Positions 1 to 8,090 of a stretch of 64,000 bases of DNA are shown one piece after another. The stretch lies in the NCBI RefSeq assembly GCF_002002705.1, contig NZ_MUNS01000027.1, positions 1-64,000 of the forward strand. The letters run 5' to 3'. The number at the start of each line of letters is the position of its first letter. Position 1 is the first letter of the stretch. The notes below the pieces were generated by a model, which saw only the letters and a program-made list of their open reading frames with translations, was not told the DNA's origin and did no database searches. The position numbers and the translations under genes are program-made. This DNA is from Polaromonas sp. C04 (GTDB lineage Bacteria > Pseudomonadota > Gammaproteobacteria > Burkholderiales > Burkholderiaceae_C).

Positions 1-283
1 GTGCGGGGGCGGGCGCTGGCTGGGGTATTGGCGCCGGCGCAGGAGGCGGTGGCACCGGTTGCGGCGGCGGCTCGACCGCCCTGGGCGCGGCCTGCTGCGG
101 CACCGAGGACCACAGCTCGGCTTCGACCGCCACATTCTCCGCGTCACGCTTCCAGTGCACGCCCCAGGTCAGCGCCGCGAGCAGCAGCAGGTGCGCCAGC
201 ACCGCCAGCGCATAGGCGCGCAGCATGCCGGGTTGCGGCGGCGGCGCAAACTCAATGCGGCGATCGGTGGCGGCGGCGTTCAT
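1..283 (-). CDS. tolA: TolA, N-terminal part (truncated by window edge)
   Basis: Inner-membrane TolA links the TolQR motor to TolB/Pal and the outer membrane. About 94 codons are visible, starting at the ATG read leftward from 283. They show a short cytoplasmic N-terminus, one membrane segment at about residues 20-43 rich in Leu and Ala, then a proline-rich tract that begins the periplasmic stalk; the gene continues left of base 1. It follows tolR by 19 bp in the same direction, the standard tolQ-tolR-tolA order. The N-terminal topology and position support tolA; the C-terminal domain is not visible. Confidence 0.85.
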   Translation of the reverse strand, partial: MNAAATDRRIEFAPPPQPGMLRAYALAVLAHLLLLAALTWGVHWKRDAENVAVEAELWSSVPQQAAPRAVEPPPQPVPPPPAPAPIPQPAPAPA

Positions 284-302
284 GGTGTTGTCGGGACGGC
301 CC

Positions 303-737
303 TCAGCGTGGCGCCAGTTGCACGGACAGGCCCACGCGCTTGACGCCCGCGCGCTGCAGCGTGTCCATGACCTTGACCACGGTTTCGTATTTCACCGTGC
401 GGTCGGCGCTGATGACCACGGCCGAGTCGGTGTCGGCGTCCGCCTGTCCGCCCTGCGCCTGCCGCACCGCATTGGCGATCTCCTTCATGGAGACCGGCAC
501 CGATTTGTTCTGGGACTTGAGTTCCAGCGTTTCATCCTTGCCGATCACGATCTGGATCACCTGGTCGGGCTGTTTGGCCGCCTTGCCGACGCTGGGCAGG
601 TTGATCATGCTCGGCGTGATCAGCGGCGCCGTCACCATGAAGATGATCAGCAGGACCAGCATCACGTCGATGAACGGCACCATGTTGATCTCGCTGATGG
701 TGCGCCGGCCGCGGCCTCTGGGAATGAGAGCAGGCAT
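303..737 (-). CDS. tolR: TolR, proton-channel subunit of the Tol-Pal system
   Basis: 144 residues, ExbD/TolR family. One membrane helix at about residues 20-40 carries the conserved acidic residue Asp24 in PFIDVML, the family's proton-translocating residue; a periplasmic domain of about 100 residues follows. With TolQ it forms the motor that energises TolA during outer-membrane constriction. The start at 737 lies 14 bp after the tolQ stop, and tolA follows, so this is one operon. An ExbD role is less likely because tolA and ybgC flank the pair. Confidence 0.93.
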   Translation of the reverse strand: MPALIPRGRGRRTISEINMVPFIDVMLVLLIIFMVTAPLITPSMINLPSVGKAAKQPDQVIQIVIGKDETLELKSQNKSVPVSMKEIANAVRQAQGGQADADTDSAVVISADRTVKYETVVKVMDTLQRAGVKRVGLSVQLAPR

Positions 738-751
738 CGAGTTCGTCCCTC

Positions 752-1444
752 CTAATGGCCCGAGGCCGATTGGGCGCCCAGGTTGCGCTGCAGGATGTTG
801 GTGAACTCTTCGATGAAGGTCTCCAGTTTGATGGCCACGCGGTCGATGTCGTGCGCAAACCGGTTGTACGCGACCACCGCCGGAATCGCGGCGAACAGGC
901 CGATCGCGGTGGCCACCAGCGCCTCGGCAATGCCCGGGGCCACGGTGGCGAGCGTGACCTGCTGCAGGCCCGCCAGCCCGATGAAGGCGTGCATGATGCC
1001 CCAGACCGTGCCGAACAGGCCCAGGTACGGCGAGACGGAGCCGACCGAGGCAAGGAACGAGAGGTTGACTTCCACCGCATCGAGTTCGCGCTGGAAGCTC
1101 GCGCGCATGGCGCGGCGCGCGCCGTCCATCAGCGCGCCGGCGTCGGTGATGCGGCGCTCGCGCAGCTTCTGGTACTCGCGCATGCCGCTGGCAAAAATAC
1201 GCTCCAGCGGGCCCGAGTGCTTGGCATTCTGGGCCGCCGAGGCAAACAGGTCGTTCAGGCTGGTGCCCGACCAGAAGTCGCGCTCGAACTCGTCGTTGAG
1301 CGCGTTCACGCGCTTGAGTGCAAAGATCTTGCGGAAGATGGCGGCCCAGCTCGCCACCGACACGCACACCAGCAGCAGCATGACGAGCTGGACCACCCAG
1401 CTCGCGTTGATCACCATGGTCAGAATCGACAAATCTTGATTCAT
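752..1444 (-). CDS. tolQ: TolQ, MotA/TolQ/ExbB-type motor protein
   Basis: 230 residues with three hydrophobic segments, at about 15-35, 140-165 and 170-200, in the MotA/TolQ/ExbB arrangement. It is the stator-like partner of TolR in the inner membrane. The length matches TolQ (about 230). Its ATG overlaps the ybgC stop by 4 bp, implying translational coupling, and tolR follows directly. The order ybgC-tolQ-tolR-tolA is the classic Tol-Pal operon order. Confidence 0.95.
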   Translation of the reverse strand: MNQDLSILTMVINASWVVQLVMLLLVCVSVASWAAIFRKIFALKRVNALNDEFERDFWSGTSLNDLFASAAQNAKHSGPLERIFASGMREYQKLRERRITDAGALMDGARRAMRASFQRELDAVEVNLSFLASVGSVSPYLGLFGTVWGIMHAFIGLAGLQQVTLATVAPGIAEALVATAIGLFAAIPAVVAYNRFAHDIDRVAIKLETFIEEFTNILQRNLGAQSASGH

Positions 1445-1887
1445 TGTTTAAGGGTTTCCAGGATGTTGTTCGGAATTTTGGCGGGCTTGAGGGTGGCCGC
1501 ATCAACCCACCCGATTCGGATGCTGCCCGTACATAGAAGTTCCGTGGGACTGGCGGGTGTCTGCTCGTTTTTTGATAGCACCTGCTGCAGGATGGTCATG
1601 GACGCCGGGCCCATTTCACTTAAATGCGCCGTCACCACAAGCTCGTCGTCGAGGCGTGCCGGCCGATGGTATTTGACGTGAGTCTCGGCCACTACAAACA
1701 TGCCGCCGCACTCCTCGCGCAGCCGGTGCTGCCCCAGCCCCAGCGAGCGCAGCCACTCGGTGCGCGCGCGCTCGAAAAACTTGAGGTAGTTGGCGTAGAA
1801 GACGATGCCGCCCGCATCGGTATCCTCCCAGTACACGCGCACGGGCCAGTGGAACACCCGTTCAATCTGAACGGCCCGGCGGCTCAT
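1441..1887 (-). CDS. ybgC: YbgC, Tol-Pal-associated acyl-CoA thioesterase
   Basis: 148 residues of the hotdog-fold 4-hydroxybenzoyl-CoA thioesterase family. The family active-site stretch WEDTDAGGIVFYANYL lies near residues 20-35. YbgC hydrolyses short-chain acyl-CoAs in the cytoplasm and is a conserved first gene of tol operons. It overlaps both neighbours by 4 bp. The C-terminal third (LSKNEQ region) lies on DNA resembling the dispersed GCTAY-N7-RTAGC element described separately. Confidence 0.9.
   Translation of the reverse strand: MSRRAVQIERVFHWPVRVYWEDTDAGGIVFYANYLKFFERARTEWLRSLGLGQHRLREECGGMFVVAETHVKYHRPARLDDELVVTAHLSEMGPASMTILQQVLSKNEQTPASPTELLCTGSIRIGWVDAATLKPAKIPNNILETLKQ
1562..1619 (+). 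repeat. Dispersed ~60-bp element, diverged copy inside ybgC
   Basis: It begins GCTCGTTTTTTGATAGC, two mismatches from the core GCTAYN7RTAGC, followed by a GC-rich centre and an ATTTC end. It sits within the 3' third of ybgC and is read through. It could be chance similarity. Confidence 0.3.
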
Positions 1888-3068
1888 GCCAGCATGGCCC
1901 GCAGCCGTGCCACCGCGTCCTGCAAGTGCTGCATTGAACTGGCCGTGGAAAAGCGCACGAAGTGGTGCGTGTCGGCGTTGCCGAAGTCGCGCCCCGGCGT
2001 GACCGCCACATGCGCCTGCTTCATGACTTCGAAGGCAAAGTCCCAGCTGTCCCGGATACCGAGTTTGCTGCAGACTTGAGAGCAGTCCGCCCAGGCGTAG
2101 AAAGCGCCATCGGGCATCACGGGCACATTCAGGCCCATGGCATTGAGGGCCGGGATGAAAAAATCACGGCGCACCTTGAACTCGGCACGACGCCGTTCGT
2201 ACTCGGCAATGCTGAGCGCATCGAAGCAGGCCAGCGCCGCATGCTGCGACACGGTGCTGGCGCAGATGAACAGGTTTTGCGCGAGCCGCTCGATCACCGG
2301 CACCAGCGTCTCGGGCACGACCAGCCAGCCAAGGCGCCAGCCCGTCATGTTGAAGTACTTGGAGAAGCTGTTGATGCTGATGATGTTGTCGACCAGCGCC
2401 AGCGCCGTGTGCCCGAAGGTGTCGTCAAAACTCAGGCCCAGGTAGATCTCGTCGATCAGCGTGATGCCGCCGCGTGCGCTCACGACCTCGTGGATGCGGC
2501 GCAGCTCGTCGGGGTGAATCGAGGTGCCGGTCGGGTTGGACGGCGAGGCCAGCAAAACGCCCCGCGTCTTGTCGTTCCAGGCCGCCTGCACCTTGTCGGC
2601 GCTGAGCTGGAAGCGTTCTTCAGCGGAGGTGGGAACCAGCACCGCCGTGCCCTCGGCGGCGCTGACAAAATGCCGGTTGCAGGGGTAGCTCGGGTCGGGC
2701 ATCAGGATCTCGTCGCCCGCCTCGATCAGCGCCAGGCAGGCCAGCTGCAGGGCCGCCGAGGCGCCGGCAGTGACGATAATGCGGCGCGCCGGCACTGCGA
2801 CGCCGAAGCGCTGCTGGTACCAGTCGCTGATGCGCTCGCGCAGCGGCTCCAGCCCGATGGCCTGGGTGTACTGCGTGGTGCCATTGCGAATGGCCCGGGC
2901 GGCAGCCTCCTGCACCAGCGGCGGCGCGGTGAAGTCCGGCTCGCCGATGTTCAGGAAGATCATGGGCCGGTCGGTGTGGGCCACTTCGCGGGCCATGGCG
3001 GAGGCGGCCTTGGCCACTTCCATCACGTAGAACGGTTCGATGCGCTGGGCGCGCGTGGAGATTCTCAT
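1884..3068 (-). CDS. PLP-dependent class I/II aminotransferase
   Basis: 394 residues, fold-type I aminotransferase. Visible family marks are the SNPTGT motif at about 177-182, the cofactor-binding aspartate in LIDEIYL at about 206, and the PLP Schiff-base lysine Lys237 in SFSKYFNMTGWRLGW. The ATG at 3068 was chosen because residues upstream in this frame are unlike the family. The substrate is not determinable; the closest known groups are AspC/AlaA-like enzymes. The 4-bp overlap with ybgC places it in the tol transcription unit. Confidence 0.85.
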   Translation of the reverse strand: MRISTRAQRIEPFYVMEVAKAASAMAREVAHTDRPMIFLNIGEPDFTAPPLVQEAAARAIRNGTTQYTQAIGLEPLRERISDWYQQRFGVAVPARRIIVTAGASAALQLACLALIEAGDEILMPDPSYPCNRHFVSAAEGTAVLVPTSAEERFQLSADKVQAAWNDKTRGVLLASPSNPTGTSIHPDELRRIHEVVSARGGITLIDEIYLGLSFDDTFGHTALALVDNIISINSFSKYFNMTGWRLGWLVVPETLVPVIERLAQNLFICASTVSQHAALACFDALSIAEYERRRAEFKVRRDFFIPALNAMGLNVPVMPDGAFYAWADCSQVCSKLGIRDSWDFAFEVMKQAHVAVTPGRDFGNADTHHFVRFSTASSMQHLQDAVARLRAMLA

Positions 3069-3088
3069 AAGTGGGTTGTGTCGTGCGT

Positions 3089-3637
3089 TCAACGGGCCTT
3101 GCCCGTGGCTTTGTCGGCGCTCACCTCGGCCGCGCGCAGGGTGGGCGCCAGGCCATTGAGCACCGCGTTCACGTACTTGTGGCCGTCGGTACCGCCAAAC
3201 TCTTTGGCCAGCTCGATGCACTCGTTGAGCACCACGCGCCACGGCACATCCAGGCAGTGCTTGAACTCGTAGGCGCCGATCCACATCACGCCGTGCTCGA
3301 CCGGCGAAATCTCGATCATCTTGCGGTCCAGCAGCGGCAGGATCAGGGCGTCGAGCGCGGCCGACTCTTCGATGCAGCCGTGCAACAGCGCATCGTAGTG
3401 CGCGGAGTCGGCCTTGTGAAAGCCGGCCAGGTCGCGCGTGAAGCTGTCGATGGACGCGGCATCGTTCCGGCCGACCTGGTGCTGGTACAGCGCCTGCAGC
3501 GCAAACTCGCGCGCGCGCGACCGGTTCGACTTGGCGGCCGCCTTGCGCACCCCGGTGCTGGTCAGTCCCGTGCGGGACTGGCGCGCCGGGCGCTCGGCCG
3601 GGCGCTCCGTCGGGGTATTGGGTTTGTCCAGGCTCAT
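3089..3637 (-). CDS. nusB: NusB transcription antitermination factor
   Basis: 182 residues. The NusB fold begins at about residue 40 ([15 protein letters not shown]) and ends with the family signature around [19 protein letters not shown] basic, Thr/Pro/Arg-rich extension of about 40 residues precedes it, longer than in E. coli NusB (139 aa) and probably disordered. NusB pairs with NusE (S10) at boxA RNA to keep rRNA transcription processive. It overlaps ribH by 4 bp, as is common for ribH-nusB. Confidence 0.93.
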   Translation of the reverse strand: MSLDKPNTPTERPAERPARQSRTGLTSTGVRKAAAKSNRSRAREFALQALYQHQVGRNDAASIDSFTRDLAGFHKADSAHYDALLHGCIEESAALDALILPLLDRKMIEISPVEHGVMWIGAYEFKHCLDVPWRVVLNECIELAKEFGGTDGHKYVNAVLNGLAPTLRAAEVSADKATGKAR

Positions 3638-4101
3638 GCGAGTTCGTCCAGCAGGTTCGCCATCTCCACCGCCACGCGGGCCGCGTCCCGGCCCTTGTCG
3701 GTTTGCCGGGCGATGGCCTGGTCCAGGTTTTCGGTGGTGATGATGGCGTTGGCCACCGGCAACTGGTAGTCCAGCGCGACCCGGCTCACGCCGGCGCCCG
3801 ATTCGTTGGCCACCAGCTCGAAGTGGTAGGTCTCGCCGCGGATGATGCAGCCCAGCGCGATCAGGGCATCGAACTTTTCCTGCTCGGCCAGCGCCTGCAG
3901 GGCCAGCGGCACTTCCAGCGCGCCGGGCACCAGCACGTGCACGATGTTGCTGTCCGGCACGCCCAGTGCCGCGAGTTCCACCTTGCAGGCGCTTGCGAGA
4001 CTGTTGGTGATGCTCTCGTTGAAGCGCGCCTGCACGATGCCGATGTGCAGCTTGCTGCCGTCCAGCGGCCGCGCGGCCGTTCCTTTTTCTGCGCCAAACA
4101 T
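3634..4101 (-). CDS. ribH: 6,7-dimethyl-8-ribityllumazine synthase
   Basis: 155 residues, the usual length. The enzyme condenses the pyrimidinedione with dihydroxybutanone phosphate to give lumazine, the penultimate riboflavin step. Recognisable stretches are the RFNE motif near residue 28, [11 protein letters not shown], and the active-site region [12 protein letters not shown]. It lies between ribBA and nusB with only a few bases of spacing, so it is co-transcribed. Confidence 0.96.
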   Translation of the reverse strand: MFGAEKGTAARPLDGSKLHIGIVQARFNESITNSLASACKVELAALGVPDSNIVHVLVPGALEVPLALQALAEQEKFDALIALGCIIRGETYHFELVANESGAGVSRVALDYQLPVANAIITTENLDQAIARQTDKGRDAARVAVEMANLLDELA

Positions 4102-4104
4102 GTT

Positions 4105-5223
4105 TTATTCCTTCGGTGTGTAGCCGGCAATCTCCAGCCCGTAGCCCACCATGCTGGGCAGGCGGCGCGGAGTGCCCATGAGGTTCATCTTGTGGACACC
4201 GCATTCGCGCAGGATTTGCGCGCCGATGCCGTAGGTGCGCAGGTCCATTCGGCCGCGCTCCGGGCCGTGGCTGGCGCGCGCCGTGCCTTCGAACTGGGCC
4301 AGCAACTGGGCCGCGCTCTCGCCGCAGTTCAGCAGCACGACCACGCCCTGGCCCAGCTGCGCGATGTGCTTGAGGCTGGTGTCCAGCCCCCAGGTGTGCA
4401 TGGAGCGGTTGACCTCCAGCGCGTCGAGCACCGACAGCGGCTCGTGCACGCGCACGGCCACGGTGTCGTCGGGCCGCCACTGCCCCTTGACCAGCGCCAG
4501 GTGCAGGCCGCGGCTGGGTTTGTCCAGGTACGCATGCGCGGTGAATTCGCCGCAGGCCGTGTTGATACTGCGCGTGCCGACTTTCTCGATCAGGGATTCG
4601 ACCCGGCTGCGGTGCTCGATCAAATCGGCAATCGTGCCGATCTTCAGGCCATGCTCGGCCGCGAACAGCTGCAGGTCGGGCAAGCGGGCCATGGTGCCGT
4701 CGTCCTTCATGACTTCGCAGATCACGGATGCGGGCGAGCAACCCGCCATCGCGGCCAGGTCGCAGCCCGCCTCGGTGTGGCCGGCGCGCATCAGCACGCC
4801 GCCATCGACGGCCTGCAGCGGGAAGATGTGGCCGGGCTGCACCAGGTCTTCCGCCCTGGCGCCCCTGGCCACCGCCACCTGCACGGTGTGGGCCCGGTCG
4901 GCGGCCGAGATGCCGGTGGTGACGCCTTCGGCGGCCTCGATCGATACGGTGAACGCGGTCGAATGCTTGGCGTTGTTGCGCGCCACCATGGGCGGCAGAC
5001 GCAGGCGCTCGCACATGTCGCGCGACAGCGTCAGGCAGATCAGGCCGCGCGCATGACGCGCCATGAAGTTGATGGCCTCGGGCGTTACATGGTCGGCGGC
5101 CAGGATCAGGTCGCCTTCGTTTTCGCGGTCTTCTTCGTCGACCAGGATCACCATGCGCCCGGCGCGCATGTCGGCCACGATGTCTTCGACCGGGGAGATG
5201 GGAACGGGGGAGGGGGTTGTCAT
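4105..5223 (-). CDS. ribBA: DHBP synthase with degenerate GTP cyclohydrolase II domain (RibBA/RibBX type)
   Basis: 372 residues. The N-terminal RibB domain (about 10-205) has the acidic loop [12 protein letters not shown] and GHTEAGCDL, so 3,4-dihydroxy-2-butanone-4-phosphate synthase activity is expected. The C-terminal half aligns in layout with GTP cyclohydrolase II, but the zinc-binding C-x10-C-x-C segment is replaced by a cysteine-free stretch near [15 protein letters not shown]. Cyclohydrolase activity is therefore unlikely, matching RibBX proteins known in proteobacteria; a separate ribA should exist elsewhere. It lies between ribE and ribH. Confidence 0.93.
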   Translation of the reverse strand: MTTPSPVPISPVEDIVADMRAGRMVILVDEEDRENEGDLILAADHVTPEAINFMARHARGLICLTLSRDMCERLRLPPMVARNNAKHSTAFTVSIEAAEGVTTGISAADRAHTVQVAVARGARAEDLVQPGHIFPLQAVDGGVLMRAGHTEAGCDLAAMAGCSPASVICEVMKDDGTMARLPDLQLFAAEHGLKIGTIADLIEHRSRVESLIEKVGTRSINTACGEFTAHAYLDKPSRGLHLALVKGQWRPDDTVAVRVHEPLSVLDALEVNRSMHTWGLDTSLKHIAQLGQGVVVLLNCGESAAQLLAQFEGTARASHGPERGRMDLRTYGIGAQILRECGVHKMNLMGTPRRLPSMVGYGLEIAGYTPKE

Positions 5224-5235
5224 GGAGGGTTTCGC

Positions 5236-5874
5236 TCAGTGTCTGGCAGGTTGCTGCGGATCGGCGCGGAGCATGCGCTCCACATAGCGCGCGATCAGGT
5301 CAATTTCGAGGTTCACCCGCGAGCCTGTGCGCAGGTGGCCCAGGGCGGTGTTTTCGACCGTGTGGGGAATCAGGTTGATGCTGACCTCGCAGCCCGCATC
5401 CGAATCCATCACACGATTCACGGTCAGGCTCACGCCGTTCACCGTGATCGAGCCCTTGTAGGCCAGGTACTTGGCCAGCTCGCGCGGTGCTTTGATGCGG
5501 AGCTCCCAGCTCTCGCCGACCTGGGCAAAGTGGGTTACCGCGCCAATGCCGTCGACATGGCCGGCCACGATGTGGCCGCCCAGACGGTCATGCGCACGCA
5601 AGGCTTTCTCAAGGTTGATCGGGCCGGGTTCGGCAAGGCCCGTGGTCTTGTCGAGCGATTCCGCGGAGATGTCGATGCTGAACTGCTGCTTGGCGGGGAC
5701 CAGCGTAGTGACCGTCATGCAGGCACCATTGAGCGCGATGCTGTCGCCCAGGGCGACGTCGTCAAGGTAGCCGGCGGGCGTCTCGATGGTGAGACGTTTG
5801 CCAAACTGTAAAGAGCTTCCCAGGTCGTGGACTGCGGCGATGCGCCCCACGCCGGTGATGATTCCGGTGAACAT
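5236..5874 (-). CDS. ribE: Riboflavin synthase, alpha chain
   Basis: 212 residues made of two lumazine-binding repeats. The first opens with the hallmark [10 protein letters not shown]. The second begins near residue 98, and the segment around [11 protein letters not shown] joins them. The enzyme dismutates two lumazines into riboflavin and the pyrimidinedione. The length is normal (about 210). It sits between ribD and ribBA with short gaps (25 and 12 bp). It is called ribC in some nomenclatures. Confidence 0.95.
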   Translation of the reverse strand: MFTGIITGVGRIAAVHDLGSSLQFGKRLTIETPAGYLDDVALGDSIALNGACMTVTTLVPAKQQFSIDISAESLDKTTGLAEPGPINLEKALRAHDRLGGHIVAGHVDGIGAVTHFAQVGESWELRIKAPRELAKYLAYKGSITVNGVSLTVNRVMDSDAGCEVSINLIPHTVENTALGHLRTGSRVNLEIDLIARYVERMLRADPQQPARH

Positions 5875-5899
5875 CCTGCTATTTTCGCAGGGATTGAGG

Positions 5900-7012
5900 C
5901 TAAAACTGGTCGCGCCCCGGAATTCTGGCCAGAATGCGCAGATCCGGCCCCAGCATCTCGGTCGATTGAAACGCCAGCGGCACCGCCTGCGCCAGTTCCG
6001 CGAGCGGCCCGAAGTTGGCCATGCCGCGCCCCTGGCCGATCAATTTGGGCGCCAGGTACACCACGAACTCGTCGACCAGGCCCTCGCGGATCAGCGAGCC
6101 GTTGAGCTTGTAGCCCGCCTCAACATGCAGTTCGTTGACTTCGCGCCGGGCCAGGTCGCGCAGCATGGCCGCCAGGTCCACCTTGCCCGATGATTCCGGC
6201 GTCTGGCCCGGCAGGTAGATGACGGTGGCGCCGCGCGCCTCCAATGCTGCTTTTTTGGCATCATTTGGCACCGCAGCGTAGATGTACAGGGCGCGTCCAG
6301 CTATGAAAAGATGAGCGTCGAGGGGCGTCTCCAACCGGCTGTCCACCACCACCAGGTGCGGCTGGCGCGGTGTCTCGACCAGCCGCACATCGAGCCGCGG
6401 GTTGTCTTCCAGCACGGTGCCGATGCCGGTGAGCACGGCGCAGGCGCGAGCGCGCCAGGCGTGGCCATCGGCGCGCGCCGCCTCGGACGTGATCCACTGG
6501 CTGGCCCCGTTGTCGAGCGCCGTCTTGCCGTCGAGTGAGGCCGCCACCTTCAGGCGCACCCAGGGCGCCCGGCGGATCATGCGGCTGAAAAACCCGATAT
6601 TCAGTTCGCGCGATTCGGCGGCGCCTGGCCCGACCTCGACCTCAACGCCGGCCGCACGCAGGCGCGCAAAGCCCTGGCCCGAGACCAGTGGATTGGGGTC
6701 AGCGATCGAGGCGACCACCTTTTTGATGCCGGCCGCAATCAGCGCATCGCAGCAGGGGCCGGTGCGGCCATGATGGGAGCAGGGCTCCAGCGTGACGTAG
6801 GCGGTGGCGCCGTGCAGATCGTGGCCGTGCGCCCGCGCATCCGCCATTGCCACCACTTCCGCATGCGGGCCGCCCGGCTGCTGCGTGAAACCGCGGCCGA
6901 TCACTTCGCCTTGAGCGGTCGTGATGAGGCAACCAACCCGGGGGTTGGGGCTGGAGAGCCCGATGGATTGCCGGGCCAGCGCCAAAGCGTCGGCCCACGG
7001 TGCCAAAGTCAT
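5900..7012 (-). CDS. ribD: Bifunctional riboflavin deaminase/reductase RibD
   Basis: 370 residues. The N-terminal cytidine-deaminase-like domain shows the zinc motif GGPHAEV and PCSHHGRTGPC. The C-terminal reductase domain starts near residue 145 (WVRLKVAASLDGKTAL). It catalyses the second and third pyrimidine steps of riboflavin synthesis. The ATG at 7012 has an upstream GGGA; a TTG at 7054 would add 14 residues and is less likely. A repeat-like stretch lies within the reductase domain at 6259-6316. Confidence 0.94.
   Translation of the reverse strand: MTLAPWADALALARQSIGLSSPNPRVGCLITTAQGEVIGRGFTQQPGGPHAEVVAMADARAHGHDLHGATAYVTLEPCSHHGRTGPCCDALIAAGIKKVVASIADPNPLVSGQGFARLRAAGVEVEVGPGAAESRELNIGFFSRMIRRAPWVRLKVAASLDGKTALDNGASQWITSEAARADGHAWRARACAVLTGIGTVLEDNPRLDVRLVETPRQPHLVVVDSRLETPLDAHLFIAGRALYIYAAVPNDAKKAALEARGATVIYLPGQTPESSGKVDLAAMLRDLARREVNELHVEAGYKLNGSLIREGLVDEFVVYLAPKLIGQGRGMANFGPLAELAQAVPLAFQSTEMLGPDLRILARIPGRDQF
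6259..6316 (-). repeat. Dispersed ~60-bp element, probable copy inside ribD
   Basis: Read on the minus strand it gives GCTCATCTTTTCATAGC (one mismatch to GCTAYN7RTAGC), then a GC-rich middle and an A/T-rich end near CCAAATGATG. It has the layout of the better copies but is more diverged. It is translated as part of RibD. Confidence 0.4.
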
Positions 7013-7062
7013 GGTTTGTTCCCGGGAGATCGATCGGGTTACTTGGTCGAACAATTATGAGC

Positions 7063-7650
7063 TCAAAGCTGTGAGGCCGATGCGCCGCACTGTGGGTCTA
7101 TCGGGGTTTTGGGTGTGCAGACGCGGATGCGTCCGGTGGAGGCGATTTTGATGCGACGCGTCTGGGCCAGTGAGTCGGTGCCTGCCATGTCGTTGCGTGT
7201 GATTTCAAATGTAGCGGCTCCAAAGCTTCCATTTTTTTGTTTTGAGTAGCCTGATGCGTCATACAGGATGTAGGGCGCTGCGTCCCCTGAAGACCCATTG
7301 CCGGTAATGGACAAATAAGCAGGCGAAGGCTCACCGGTCAATATGGTGATATCGCTCCCAACCTCGTACGCTTGAGATCGATTTTTATCCACGAACGCGA
7401 TCCAGCCGCTGCTCCAATTCGCACCGTCGGCCGGAACCACCATGGCATTCATGCCGCGCTTCATTGCCTCGCCGCGTGCCGCATTGACGGCAGCGACCAA
7501 AGCGTTGGTGGCCGATGTCAATTCGGCATTGCGCTGGAATGTCGTGAAACTGGGGACCCCTAGAGCAAGCGCAATGGCGACCAAGGTCACCGTCACCATC
7601 AACTCGATGAGGGTAAAACCTTTGCTGGCGACGGTATGGCGCCTATTCAT
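7063..7650 (-). CDS. GspH/FimT-family minor pseudopilin
   Basis: 195 residues. A type III prepilin leader is visible: a basic N-terminus, cleavage after Gly in KG/FTLIELM, mature residue 5 Glu, then a hydrophobic helix. The C-terminal domain resembles GspH/FimT, which initiates type IV pilus assembly. The ATG at 7650 overlaps the pilE stop as ATGA and was preferred over a GTG at 7659. It is the last gene of the pilin operon here, whereas fimT usually comes first in related clusters. Confidence 0.85.
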   Translation of the reverse strand: MNRRHTVASKGFTLIELMVTVTLVAIALALGVPSFTTFQRNAELTSATNALVAAVNAARGEAMKRGMNAMVVPADGANWSSGWIAFVDKNRSQAYEVGSDITILTGEPSPAYLSITGNGSSGDAAPYILYDASGYSKQKNGSFGAATFEITRNDMAGTDSLAQTRRIKIASTGRIRVCTPKTPIDPQCGASASQL

Positions 7651-8090
7651 TTCCAGCACACTGAACTCTTGGTTCCCGTGCAGGTTTTCGTGCCGGTGCT
7701 GAGTATTTGCAGGGTGCCCGCATCAGGGTCGGCCATCACGGGCTCGGCGGCCACCATCACGCATTCGGCGATGGTGGACGACGGGCAGGCCGAGGCACTC
7801 AGGTAGTAGGAAGTTTTCGCGGGGGTGTCCCCCGAAAAGGTCTTGAAAGGCACGTTTGCAGGCGCCGTTGTGCCACCCACGTTGGTGAAAGCCAGGTAGG
7901 TGTTGGCCTGCGTCATGTACCGCTCCTGCTGCTGCAGCAACTCAGACAGCGCCGTTCGGGCCTCGGCCCTTCGGCTCTTGAGTACGGAGTCCTTGTAGGA
8001 AGGGTAGGCAATGCTGGCCAGGATGGCGACGATCGCCACCACGATCATCAGCTCGATCAGGGTAAAGCCGTGACTAAGACTCTTTTTCAT
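7647..8090 (-). CDS. pilE: Type IV pilin-like PilE minor pilin
   Basis: 147 residues with prepilin cleavage site HG/FTLIELM, mature Glu5 and a long hydrophobic helix (about 9-30). A C-terminal pair of cysteines probably closes the pilin D-loop. Directly after pilY1 (4-bp overlap) this is the position of the minor pilin PilE in pilVWXY1E clusters. It could alternatively be named comF or pilin-like; major-pilin function is less likely given the operon context. Confidence 0.85.
   Translation of the reverse strand: MKKSLSHGFTLIELMIVVAIVAILASIAYPSYKDSVLKSRRAEARTALSELLQQQERYMTQANTYLAFTNVGGTTAPANVPFKTFSGDTPAKTSYYLSASACPSSTIAECVMVAAEPVMADPDAGTLQILSTGTKTCTGTKSSVCWK

Noticed and set aside
3703-5811. 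A 700-codon plus-strand frame opposite ribH, ribBA and ribE
   Set aside because: Antisense to three certain riboflavin genes, with shadow-type composition.
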